Shown here piece after piece: positions 29,164-37,620 of a stretch of 64,000 nucleotides of DNA. The position numbers were made by a program, and so were the translations under genes. Where the stretch lies: assembly GCA_037133495.1 (NCBI GenBank), contig JBAXOA010000008.1:4969-68968 (forward strand), given 5' to 3'. Origin of the DNA: JAAFHB01 sp037133495. Lineage in GTDB: Bacteria; Bacteroidota; Bacteroidia; Bacteroidales; Prolixibacteraceae. Below the pieces are notes generated by a model. The model was not told where the DNA came from. It saw only the letters and a program-made list of their open reading frames with translations, and ran no database searches. Every line of letters starts with the position of its first letter. Position 1 is the first letter of the stretch.

Positions 29164-30906
29164 TTATTTCAGCTCGTCTGCACTCAAAATTATTTGAGAA
29201 ACCGATTTTCCTGCCGGAACCATCGGAAAGATGTTATCCTCTTTTTCGATCATCACTTCAAGCAGATACGGGCCGTCGCAGTCAAACATTTTCTTCATTT
29301 CACCTGCCAGCTCACTCCGGTTATGAACTGCACTGCCAGGAATACCGTAGGCATCAGCAACTTTCACAAAGTCAGGACTTAAAATTTCAGTAAATGAATA
29401 ACGTTTTTCGAAAAACAGCTCCTGCCATTGCCTCACCATTCCGAGAAAATGATTATTCAAAATTACAATTTTAACTGCGAGTTTTTCCTGGGCAATCGTC
29501 CCAAGCTCCTGAATCGTCATTTGCATACCGCCATCACCGGTAAAAATCACCACCTCACGGTCGGGTGCTCCAAATTTAGCTCCCATAGCGGCCGGCAAAC
29601 CGAAGCCCATCGTTCCCAAGCCACCGGAAGTAACCCAGCTGCGTGAATCAATAAATTTCGAATATCTGGCAGCGGCCATCTGGTTTTGACCCACATCTGT
29701 AATTACAACAGCTTTATTATCAGTAAGATTTGAAGCCATCCGCACTACCTCGGCCATTGTCATACCAGACTTCTTCGGAGCAAGATCATTATTGATGACC
29801 TTCTGCTCCTCAATCTCTTTGGCATCTCTGAACTCACCCAGCCATTCGGGGTGCTGCTGCTCATTCACAAGACGCAAGAGCAGTCTAAGTGTATGTTTTG
29901 CATCACCAATCAAGGCGATGTCGGTCTTTACATTTTTATCCACCTCCGCGGGGTCAATCTCGATATGAATAATTTTCGCCTGCTTTGCATAAGTATGAAT
30001 ACTGCCGGTCACCCGATCATCGAACCGCATTCCGACAGCAATTAATACGTCACATTCATTAGTCTTGATGTTCGGTCCATAGTTTCCATGCATTCCAAGC
30101 ATCCCCATATTCAAAGGATGATCGGTTGGAATAGCCGACAAGCCTAACAAAGTTCCTGCAGCAGGAATACCGGTTTTCTCAAGAAAACTGATCAGCTCTT
30201 TTTCGCCTCCTGACAACATAACGCCCTGACCATATAGCAAGAATGGTTTCTTTGCACCGTTAATCAGTTCAGAAGCCTTCTTTAACAATGTTTTATCAGC
30301 AGGAAATTCAGGAACATACGACCGAATCTTACTGCATTTGGAATAAGAGTAATTTAATTTTGCAAACTGAGCATCTTTGGTAATATCCAAAACCACAGGT
30401 CCCGGCCGGCCGGATGATGCAATATAAAAAGCCCTTGCAATTGCCTCCGGAATTTCTTCTGCACTTGTGATCTGATAATTCCATTTGGTGACAGGCATCG
30501 TTATGCCAATCACATCCGACTCCTGAAAAGCATCGGTCCCCAATAAACCTGAAACAACCTGTCCGGTTATGCACACCAGCGGTGTAGAATCAATGAGTGC
30601 ATCGGCGATACCTGTAATCAGATTCGTTGCTCCCGGACCCGATGTTGCGATGCAAACACCTACTTTACCTGATACCCGGGCATAACCCTGAGCAGCGTGA
30701 ACCGCACCCTGTTCATGTCGTGTGAGGACATGCTTCAGATTATGATGGTGATCATGCAGTGCATCATACACCGGCATAATTGCACCGCCCGGATAGCCAA
30801 AGATGGTATCAACACCTTCGGCAATCAAAGAGCGGATAACGGCTTCAGAACCTGTTATTTCGACTGGTTCCTGATCTAATGGATTGTCGTTCGATATAGA
30901 TGTCAT
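29164..30906 (-). CDS. ilvB: Acetolactate synthase large (catalytic) subunit
   Basis: A 580-residue thiamine-diphosphate enzyme that joins two pyruvates, or pyruvate and 2-oxobutyrate. It shows the catalytic Glu region TIFGYPGGAIMPVYDAL, RHEQGAVHAAQGYARVSG, and the ThDP/magnesium motif from GDGGMQMTIQELGT to LNNHFLGMVRQWQ. The length is normal. It starts 18 bp after ilvD and works with the IlvN subunit encoded next. Confidence 0.95.
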   Translation of the reverse strand: MTSISNDNPLDQEPVEITGSEAVIRSLIAEGVDTIFGYPGGAIMPVYDALHDHHHNLKHVLTRHEQGAVHAAQGYARVSGKVGVCIATSGPGATNLITGIADALIDSTPLVCITGQVVSGLLGTDAFQESDVIGITMPVTKWNYQITSAEEIPEAIARAFYIASSGRPGPVVLDITKDAQFAKLNYSYSKCSKIRSYVPEFPADKTLLKKASELINGAKKPFLLYGQGVMLSGGEKELISFLEKTGIPAAGTLLGLSAIPTDHPLNMGMLGMHGNYGPNIKTNECDVLIAVGMRFDDRVTGSIHTYAKQAKIIHIEIDPAEVDKNVKTDIALIGDAKHTLRLLLRLVNEQQHPEWLGEFRDAKEIEEQKVINNDLAPKKSGMTMAEVVRMASNLTDNKAVVITDVGQNQMAAARYSKFIDSRSWVTSGGLGTMGFGLPAAMGAKFGAPDREVVIFTGDGGMQMTIQELGTIAQEKLAVKIVILNNHFLGMVRQWQELFFEKRYSFTEILSPDFVKVADAYGIPGSAVHNRSELAGEMKKMFDCDGPYLLEVMIEKEDNIFPMVPAGKSVSQIILSADELK

Positions 30907-30924
30907 AACTAATTAATTTAATGA

Positions 30925-32757
30925 TTATTCAATTATTCTTACCGCTCCTTTATCTGCCGAGGCAACAAGGCTTGCGTATGCTTTTAACGCCTTACTAATT
31001 ATTCTGTTTCTATTTTGTGGTTGATAAGCCATTTTCCCCCGGGCTTCCTCCTCATTTTTTCTGTTTTCGAGCTCTTCCTCCGAAATAATCAGCTCGATCT
31101 TCCGTTGGGGGATATCGATCTCAATGCGATCACCATTTCTCACCAAAGCAATCGCACCACCGGCAGCTGCTTCAGGTGAAACATGACCGATTGAAAGGCC
31201 CGATGTTCCGCCGGAAAAACGACCATCTGTGAGCAGAGCACAAACTTTATCGAGCTTCGAAGCTTTTAAATAAGAAGTCGGATAAAGCATCTCCTGCATT
31301 CCCGGGCCTCCTTTGGGTCCTTCATAGCGAATAATCACCACCTCTCCGGCTAAAACTTCACGTTTTAAAATGCCTTCACAAGCATCATCCTGTGATTCAT
31401 AAACACGGGCAACGCCACTGAACTGAAATACTGAGGGATCGACACCTGCCGTTTTGACAATGCAACCCTGACGGGCGATGTTTCCGTAAAGAATGGCCAG
31501 ACCACCCTCTTTGGTATAGGCATGCCCGATATCACGGATACATCCTTTCTGCCTGTCGGTATCCAATTCGGCATAATAAGTATCCTGGGAACCCAGCTGC
31601 AGGTTGCGGCCTATATTTCCGGGAGCCGAAGCATATAATTTCCTCGCCTCATCATCGGCTGTAGGTCTCAGAATATCCCACTTGCCAATCGTATTTATTA
31701 AAGTATCTTCTGTTATGCGTGAAACCGAAGTATTCAAAAGTCCTCCTTTTTCCAGTTCACCTAAAATTCCCATAATACCACCAGCACGGTTAACATCCTG
31801 AATATGATAGTGAGAACTTGGAGATACTTTGCAGATACATGGCACTTTTCGCGAAAGTGCGTCGATATCCTGCATTGTGAAATCCACGCCAGCCTCGTGA
31901 GCCACAGCTAGCAAATGTAAAACAGTATTGGTCGAACCGCCCATGGCGATGTCAAGTGTCATGGCATTCATAAAAGCATCACGTGAAGCAATAGCTCGTG
32001 GCAACACTTTTTCATTTCCATTCTTATAATAATCCCAGGTAATCTCAACCAACCTTTTTGCCGCTTTTTCAAAAAGTTTTTTCCGGTTTAAATGCGTTGC
32101 GACAACAGTTCCGTTACCGGGAAGAGAAAGGCCTAAAGCCTCTGTCAGACAGTTCATTGAATTAGCCGTGAACATACCGGAGCACGATCCGCAGGTTGGG
32201 CAGGCTTCCTGTTCAACTTTTGCGAGTAAATTTTCATCAACCGAAGGATCTGCGGCCATTACCATGGCATCCACCAGATCGTATTTCTTATCGGCAACAA
32301 TACCGGCTTCCATTGGTCCGCCTGAGACGAATACGCACGGAATATTAAGCCGCATGGCAGCCATCAGCATCCCGGGAGTAATTTTATCACAGTTCGAGAT
32401 GCAGATCATAGCGTCGGCTTTGTGCCCGTTGATCATATATTCAACACTATCGGCGATCAGGTCTCTTGAAGGCAGTGAATACAACATTCCATCGTGACCC
32501 ATTGCGATTCCATCATCAATTGCGATGGTATTGAATTCAGCCGCAAAACAACCCTCCTCTTCGATCAGTTTTTTCACCATCTGACCGATTTCGTGGAGGT
32601 GCGCATGACCCGGTACAAATTGGGTAAAAGAATTGACAACTGCGATCAGCGGTTTTCCAAAATGCTCCTCTTTCATGCCGTTAGCACGCCATAGACTTCT
32701 TGCGCCAGCCATTCTTCGGCCACGTGTTGTTGTTTCGCTTCTTAATTCAATTTTCAT
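30925..32757 (-). CDS. ilvD: Dihydroxy-acid dehydratase
   Basis: A 610-residue enzyme that dehydrates 2,3-dihydroxy acids to the 2-oxo acid precursors of valine and isoleucine. Iron-sulphur cysteines are in ICISNCDKITPGM and CPTCGSCSGMFTANSMNC; the C-terminal LTDGRFSGGTSGLSIGHVSPEAA is also diagnostic. It is the first structural gene of the operon, starting 106 bp beyond the attenuator terminator stem. The first codon at 32757 gives a normal N-terminus (MKIELRSETTTRGRRMAGAR). Confidence 0.95.
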   Translation of the reverse strand: MKIELRSETTTRGRRMAGARSLWRANGMKEEHFGKPLIAVVNSFTQFVPGHAHLHEIGQMVKKLIEEEGCFAAEFNTIAIDDGIAMGHDGMLYSLPSRDLIADSVEYMINGHKADAMICISNCDKITPGMLMAAMRLNIPCVFVSGGPMEAGIVADKKYDLVDAMVMAADPSVDENLLAKVEQEACPTCGSCSGMFTANSMNCLTEALGLSLPGNGTVVATHLNRKKLFEKAAKRLVEITWDYYKNGNEKVLPRAIASRDAFMNAMTLDIAMGGSTNTVLHLLAVAHEAGVDFTMQDIDALSRKVPCICKVSPSSHYHIQDVNRAGGIMGILGELEKGGLLNTSVSRITEDTLINTIGKWDILRPTADDEARKLYASAPGNIGRNLQLGSQDTYYAELDTDRQKGCIRDIGHAYTKEGGLAILYGNIARQGCIVKTAGVDPSVFQFSGVARVYESQDDACEGILKREVLAGEVVIIRYEGPKGGPGMQEMLYPTSYLKASKLDKVCALLTDGRFSGGTSGLSIGHVSPEAAAGGAIALVRNGDRIEIDIPQRKIELIISEEELENRKNEEEARGKMAYQPQNRNRIISKALKAYASLVASADKGAVRIIE

Positions 32758-32863
32758 CAGAAGATAATTTGATTTTTAATTGCCTGATGGAACACCTGAG
32801 TCATCTTCATTCGTGTTTGCGAAGCGCAGATTCATGGGTGTTTCATCATTGTAATAATTCATT

Positions 32864-32899
32864 AAAAAAAAGCCTTTCTCATTTCGAGAAAGGCTTTTA
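32864..32899 (-). terminator. Intrinsic terminator of the ilv-leu attenuator
   Basis: On the minus strand, AGCCTTTCTC (32895-32886) pairs perfectly with GAGAAAGGCT (32880-32871) around a 5-nt loop. The stem is extended by A/U pairs and followed by eight U residues. It lies between the leader-peptide stop and ilvD. The 5' arm can instead pair with GAGGAAGG at 32930-32923, which would form an antiterminator (8 bp including one G-U). Confidence 0.88.
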
Positions 32900-32928
32900 T
32901 ATGTTTATCATACAATAGTTCACCTTCC

Positions 32929-32994
32929 TCAGCCGGCATAGACGAGAATTAGAATGACCACGAGTAGGAGACTATGTGAAATTATATTTTTCAT
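32929..32994 (-). CDS. Branched-chain amino acid leader peptide (attenuator)
   Basis: A 21-codon ORF on the minus strand, ATG at 32994 and TGA at 32931-32929, encoding MKNIISHS, then LLLVVILILV, then YAG. Twelve of 21 residues are Leu, Val or Ile, ten of them consecutive. It is 30 nt upstream of an intrinsic terminator and 172 nt upstream of ilvD, first gene of the ilv-leu operon. This is the textbook arrangement for transcription attenuation: ribosomes stalling on scarce Leu/Val/Ile-tRNA would expose the antiterminator, while rapid translation lets the terminator form. It is too short for ordinary gene calling. Confidence 0.85.
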   Translation of the reverse strand: MKNIISHSLLLVVILILVYAG

Positions 32995-33007
32995 AATTAC
33001 TTAAATG

Positions 33008-33015
33008 CAAATCTA
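33008..33015 (-). promoter_or_regulatory. Candidate -7 element of the ilv-leu operon promoter
   Basis: TAGATTTG on the minus strand matches the Bacteroidota -7 consensus TAnnTTTG exactly, and lies 13 bp before the leader-peptide ATG. No good TTTG is found at the expected -33 distance, so the promoter call is tentative. Confidence 0.45.
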
Positions 33016-33248
33016 GTAAAATTAACAAATGAACTTTTACTTTTGTTTTGTCTAAATTGATCTGACACTGAATATTTGTAAACTTCGTGACAAAACTACA
33101 AATTATATTATCACTACAAAATAAATCCGTAAGCATTTTACAATTATTTAATACAATTCGAAATTTATTTTGGCTTTTTACTACTGTTTAAGAATATTTA
33201 AGGATTTAAGTCTGAATTTTATTAGGAGTTTTGTGGTTTACCATCGCA

Positions 33249-33383
33249 ATGATTTATATTGCTGACCGGTTAATAAACAATTTAGATCTGAGGTTATTCG
33301 ATTGGATTGGCTGGATTGGAATGTTTACAGCCGGTGCCATTTCAATAATTGAAGGATTAAGAACCAAGAAAAATAATTCTTGA
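33249..33383 (+). CDS. Small membrane protein, possibly a truncated gene
   Basis: A 44-codon ORF encoding a short polar start (MIYIADRLINN), a hydrophobic segment (WIGWIGMFTAGAISIIEG) and a basic tail (LRTKKNNS). The same frame is open for 12 more codons upstream with hydrophobic residues but no ATG, ending at a TGA, so the start is uncertain and it may be the C-terminal piece of a larger membrane protein. The rest of the gap from 33016 to 33485 is AT-rich and holds no other recognisable feature. Confidence 0.35.
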   Translation: MIYIADRLINNLDLRLFDWIGWIGMFTAGAISIIEGLRTKKNNS

Positions 33384-33485
33384 TCTGCACTTGTAAGTTA
33401 TTATCAGATTGCAAAATTTTGAAAAGTCAAGTAAATCAGCTATATTTGATTATCAATTAAAATTAGCAATAAAAGCCACACTACA

Positions 33486-34460
33486 ATGCTAATAATCAAT
33501 ATTTTAATCGCATTTTTTGGCTTGACCGCAACCTTAGCTGCGTTTGGTGGAGAAACATGGAAAAAAGGAGATGAGCCTTTAATCATGAGAATTACCCTAA
33601 GAGGATATATCTCTTTGTCTTGTTTGCTTTTGACTTTTACTTTAGGTGTTTTAAAGGAACTGAAAACGAATGAACAAAAAGAATTGGCTTCAGTTGAAAA
33701 TAAAAAATTAAATGAAAAAATAGAAGCTTTAAAAGATTCACTGGTAATCAGCACAAAGGCAATCAGCCAAAGCTCCAAAGATATTATTAATAAAGTTGAA
33801 GATTTCAGAGACAGTAATTGCGAAGGATTAGAGCAGGCTTTTAAACTTGCAGTCAATGTTCCGAGGGAATATGACGATAATGTTCTCAACATTGATGGTC
33901 AGCTAAAAATTCCGGTAATGGGCAGAATTACAAATCCGATGGAATTATATTGGGGAGATAAATTTGAATTTAGTTTTTTCCAGGAGGGCAGCTCTTCGAG
34001 TCAAGCCAGCGATTTAAAAACTATAAAATTAGAGGTAAAGGATAAGATTTATGATTTGCATCCAGGCACCGGAAATTTATATTATAGTGGACAAATCCGG
34101 ATCTATGGTTCTGATCCAGCTCCAATGACCGGCTATATTTTAAATCCCAACAGATTAAGAGGAGTCAAACTAAAGATTTATGTCAGTTCGACTGATGCGA
34201 CAAGAGGACAACAAGAATTCAAAAGAATTGTGCTTAACGGACAATGTTCTGAATATGCCAGGAAAATTTATAAAGTAACGAATGCAGGTATGATCAGGCT
34301 TAGAGCTCAGCCTGAGGATAATGCAGTTATTCGGTCAACGTTATCGAAAGGGTCTTTTGTCAGAACATTACAAAAACTTGGCGACGGATGGACGGAAGTT
34401 CTCACTCCGGAAAACAGGCAAGGCTGGATTAAATCCGAATTCCTTTCGCTGATTGAATAA
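33486..34460 (+). CDS. Membrane-anchored coiled-coil protein with C-terminal SH3b domain
   Basis: A 324-residue protein. Two hydrophobic segments (about 3-22 and 38-56) are followed by a charged, coiled-coil-like stretch (about 58-110), a beta-rich middle, and a bacterial SH3 domain (about 265-322: GMIRLRAQPEDNAVIRSTL then GDGWTEVLTPENRQGWI). SH3b domains bind peptidoglycan or proteins, so an envelope role is plausible. The middle region is unrecognised. The next gene, a PBP4-like peptidase, is convergent. Confidence 0.6.
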   Translation: MLIINILIAFFGLTATLAAFGGETWKKGDEPLIMRITLRGYISLSCLLLTFTLGVLKELKTNEQKELASVENKKLNEKIEALKDSLVISTKAISQSSKDIINKVEDFRDSNCEGLEQAFKLAVNVPREYDDNVLNIDGQLKIPVMGRITNPMELYWGDKFEFSFFQEGSSSSQASDLKTIKLEVKDKIYDLHPGTGNLYYSGQIRIYGSDPAPMTGYILNPNRLRGVKLKIYVSSTDATRGQQEFKRIVLNGQCSEYARKIYKVTNAGMIRLRAQPEDNAVIRSTLSKGSFVRTLQKLGDGWTEVLTPENRQGWIKSEFLSLIE

Positions 34461-34484
34461 TAGACTTTACCTCTCACTTGGCAG

Positions 34485-35936
34485 CTATTTTGCCACAGAC
34501 TTTCCAGCTGTTGTATCCAGGCTGTAAATTTGATTCAAAAATTCTTCAATCAAATGACTTACTGACGCTTGGGAACCTTCAAAATTATTGGTAATTATTG
34601 CAAAAATTATTTTCCGTCCATACTGATTTGTGAAAATCCCTGCTAAACTTCTGACCCTCGACATGGAACCGGTCTTTGCTCTGAGATTATTTTCAAGTTT
34701 CGATCCTTTAAAAGACGCCTTCAAGGTGCCACTTCGCCCGGCCAAAGGCAAGGAATTGAAAAAATAATCCCGATTGGGACTCAGATACATATAACGAATC
34801 ACTTCAGCCAAAGTACGGGAACAAAGTGCATTGGACCGCGAAAGACCGCTTCCGTCTGTGGGGTAGAATCCCTGAAGAAAAATCTTCTTCTCAGACCAGA
34901 ATTCGGTTAATGCCTCAAGACTGCTGTTCAATGTTGGAGATCCTTTTATGGCAAGACCTGTCTCGCGTAACAAATGCTCAGCAAACAGGTTAATACTCTC
35001 TTGATTCAACGGCACTAATAACTCCTTAAGCGCAGGGGAAAGTTTTTCTGCGATGATTGTAAACGCTTCATCGTCTGGCTTCGATCTGAAAATTATTTTC
35101 CCGGATAAAACTATATTACCGGTTTTTAACACCTTAATAAATTGAAGGGCAGCCGTTCTTGCAGGATCAGGCATGGCAGCTTTAACAATAAAATCCAATT
35201 TCCCTTTTGGTATCGACCCTTCAGCCATTTGAGAAAAAGAGCCTGGTGCACCATATACAACGGACAGATCGCGTTCGATATCCGAAGACACAACCTTATT
35301 GATGAGTTTGAGGCTGTCCATAACCGGATCTGTTTTTGTAATTGTGACAAGTTGTCCCGAAGCCTCCGGAGCCGCAAAATGTATCTTGTAATAATTATCT
35401 GAATAACTTAGAGCCGACACTCCGGCACCATAATAGTTACCAATATCTTCCCACAACCAACCTCCCGGGATCGATGACTCATCCATCCTGGAGAGATCAA
35501 TTACAAGATTTCCATGAATATTTTTAATCCCACAGGCAGCAAGTGCCGCAACCCAGGCTTCGAAGGTTCCCTTGTAGTGTTCAGGAAAATATTCGGAATA
35601 AAACGAGGGATCGCAACCACCTTTAAGCACCAGATTACCATCCAATATGCCGGTTTCCCGATTCACGTTCCCTGTAATCCCTAATTGAGTACGAAATTTA
35701 AAATCAGCTCCAAGAATTTCCAGCGCTGCAGCAGTTGTCACTACCTTCATGACAGAAGCCGTTGACAAACTTATCTGCGGTGTTGAGTAAATAATCTCAC
35801 CATCATCAGCACCCATAACATATACAGAATAACCTGCATTCTGTATTGCCTTTCCTTTAAATTCGAGTCCGGATTGTGCGTATAATAACCCACTCAGAAA
35901 TAAAGATCCCCAAATCAATAAAATTAGCTGCTTCAT
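34485..35936 (-). CDS. dacB: D-alanyl-D-alanine carboxypeptidase/endopeptidase, PBP4 type (S13)
   Basis: A 483-residue periplasmic penicillin-binding protein with a signal peptide of about 20 residues. The three active-site motifs of peptidase family S13 are present: SVMK (Ser61, Lys64), SDN in ALSYSDNYYKI, and KTG in RAKTGSMSRV. These enzymes trim or cleave peptide cross-links in peptidoglycan. The inserted domain between the first two motifs is as in E. coli DacB. It faces away from the next gene across a 195-bp intergenic region. Confidence 0.9.
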   Translation of the reverse strand: MKQLILLIWGSLFLSGLLYAQSGLEFKGKAIQNAGYSVYVMGADDGEIIYSTPQISLSTASVMKVVTTAAALEILGADFKFRTQLGITGNVNRETGILDGNLVLKGGCDPSFYSEYFPEHYKGTFEAWVAALAACGIKNIHGNLVIDLSRMDESSIPGGWLWEDIGNYYGAGVSALSYSDNYYKIHFAAPEASGQLVTITKTDPVMDSLKLINKVVSSDIERDLSVVYGAPGSFSQMAEGSIPKGKLDFIVKAAMPDPARTAALQFIKVLKTGNIVLSGKIIFRSKPDDEAFTIIAEKLSPALKELLVPLNQESINLFAEHLLRETGLAIKGSPTLNSSLEALTEFWSEKKIFLQGFYPTDGSGLSRSNALCSRTLAEVIRYMYLSPNRDYFFNSLPLAGRSGTLKASFKGSKLENNLRAKTGSMSRVRSLAGIFTNQYGRKIIFAIITNNFEGSQASVSHLIEEFLNQIYSLDTTAGKSVAK

Positions 35937-36131
35937 ATGGTGGATTTAGAATATATTTAGTACAATAAACAGATTTCAATTTACTGTCAATAATAATAAA
36001 AAAAGTCTTAATATTTAATTTACCGTTGTTTAAGGCAAGAAATCGGGCTTGATGAAGGAAATAAAATAAATACTCTAGCTTAAGGGTATTTTAATTCAAG
36101 TCTGTCTTTTGGTTATAAGTGAAATTTTAAA

Positions 36132-37442
36132 ATGAAGGCCATGAAAACACTAAATTTCCAATTCATTAAGAAGGCATTAGCACTATCTGCTGTTATTTTC
36201 ATAGGAACATACAGCGCTGCACTGGCTCTTCCTGCAACTCCAAAATTGCGTCAGGCCGATACGCTGACCTATGTTCAGTATAAAGGTTCGGTAATTGATC
36301 AGGATTCAAGATCACCGCTTGCCTTTGCATCGTTATCACTTGAGGGAACGAATATTGTTACGATAACCAATACCGAGGGTGAATTTTCGCTCAAAGTTCC
36401 AAAATCCATGCCCGAAGTAAAAGTGACAATTTCCTTTATCGGGTATAAGAATAAAACTTTAGATCAGACCCAGTTTAAATCTGAAAAAACAAAAATCGAA
36501 CTTGAGCAGCTAATCATTGCATTGAATGAGATCCGCGTTTATCCTAAAGATCCTGAATTGCTGATTCGGGCAGTAATGAACAAACGGGCCGAGAACTATT
36601 TCAGTAATTCGACAATGATGTCTGCCTTTTACCGTGAAACGATTAAAAAAAGAAAGACATATGTATCTTTATCTGAGGCAGTTGTTGAGATATATAAACA
36701 GCCTTATACATCTTTGCGTGAAGATATCGCCCAGTTGTACAAAGCCAGGAAAAGTACCGATTATATAAAACTAGATACATTGGCGTTTAAACTTCAGGGA
36801 GGTCCTTACACCACATTGTACTTAGATGTAATGAAGAATCCGGAGATGATCTTCACAGAGGATATGATTGGCAATTATGAATTCAATCTTGAAAACGTTA
36901 CCAAAATCAACGATAAATTGATTTATGTATTGGGGTTCAAGCAGCGTTCTCATATTTCGGAGCCGCTGTATTATGGAAAGCTGTATATTGATACTGAAAG
37001 TCTGGCCATAACCAGTGCTACTTTCAACCTGAATGTCGAAAATAAAACACTTGCCAGCGATATGTTTATTAAAAAGAAGCCGGCCAGTGCCAAAGTTTAT
37101 CCGACAGTGGCTGCATACCATGTCGATTACCGGGAGAAAAACGGCAAATGGTATTATGGTTATTCAAGAGGTCAGATTACTTTCAAAATTGACTGGAACA
37201 AACGACTGTTCAACACCTATTATGAATCAACTATTGAAATGGCTGTAACGGATTGGGAACCAACAATAGAGAAGCCGGCCAAAATTTCAGAACGGATGAA
37301 GCCGGGCATAGTGATGACGGATGAGATTTCAGGATTTGCCGACCAACAATTCTGGGGCGAACACAATGTAATTGAACCAGAAAAATCTATTGAATCAGCC
37401 ATCAGGAAAATTCAAAAGAAGCTTGAAAAGGAAAAACAATAA
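36132..37442 (+). CDS. CarboxypepD_reg-like domain protein, exported
   Basis: A 436-residue protein with a signal peptide (cleaved near residue 33). Residues about 50-130 form a carboxypeptidase-regulatory-like beta-sandwich (YKGSVIDQDSRSPLAFASLS then TITNTEGEFSLKVP), the domain also found at the front of TonB-dependent receptors. The remaining 300 residues are beta-rich and resemble periplasmic Bacteroidota proteins of unknown function; no plug or barrel is present. An ATG two codons downstream (at 36141) could also serve as start. Confidence 0.65.
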   Translation: MKAMKTLNFQFIKKALALSAVIFIGTYSAALALPATPKLRQADTLTYVQYKGSVIDQDSRSPLAFASLSLEGTNIVTITNTEGEFSLKVPKSMPEVKVTISFIGYKNKTLDQTQFKSEKTKIELEQLIIALNEIRVYPKDPELLIRAVMNKRAENYFSNSTMMSAFYRETIKKRKTYVSLSEAVVEIYKQPYTSLREDIAQLYKARKSTDYIKLDTLAFKLQGGPYTTLYLDVMKNPEMIFTEDMIGNYEFNLENVTKINDKLIYVLGFKQRSHISEPLYYGKLYIDTESLAITSATFNLNVENKTLASDMFIKKKPASAKVYPTVAAYHVDYREKNGKWYYGYSRGQITFKIDWNKRLFNTYYESTIEMAVTDWEPTIEKPAKISERMKPGIVMTDEISGFADQQFWGEHNVIEPEKSIESAIRKIQKKLEKEKQ

Positions 37443-37521
37443 AATAATTCTTTCCCGCTAAAACTTAACCTCTTCTTAACAGTTGCACCGTAAATTTGTA
37501 GTGTTTGAAACGAGGAATGAT

Positions 37522-37529
37522 TATCTTTG
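37522..37529 (+). promoter_or_regulatory. Candidate -7 element for enolase
   Basis: TATCTTTG matches TAnnTTTG exactly, giving a leader of about 85 nt before eno. TTTG motifs occur upstream but at 14 and 23 bp rather than about 19, so the match is partial. A second TAnnTTTG-like site lies slightly further upstream. Confidence 0.4.
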
Positions 37530-37566
37530 GGCTGTTTAACGATTTAGGAACCAATTTTTCGTATCG

Positions 37567-37585
37567 TTCTGTCAATCTGACAGAA
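37567..37585 (+). promoter_or_regulatory. Hairpin in the eno 5' leader
   Basis: TTCTGTCA and TGACAGAA form a perfect 8-bp stem with a 3-nt loop, 36 nt before the eno start codon. There is no U tract, so it is not a terminator; it could stabilise the mRNA or be a protein-binding palindrome. Confidence 0.45.
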
Positions 37586-37620
37586 ACATTATTGTCTAAT
37601 ACTATAAATACAAAAAAACG

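Noticed and set aside
33440..33892. 150-residue minus-strand ORF opposite the SH3b gene
   Set aside because: It is antisense to a clear coding gene with domain support and has serine/leucine-rich shadow composition.
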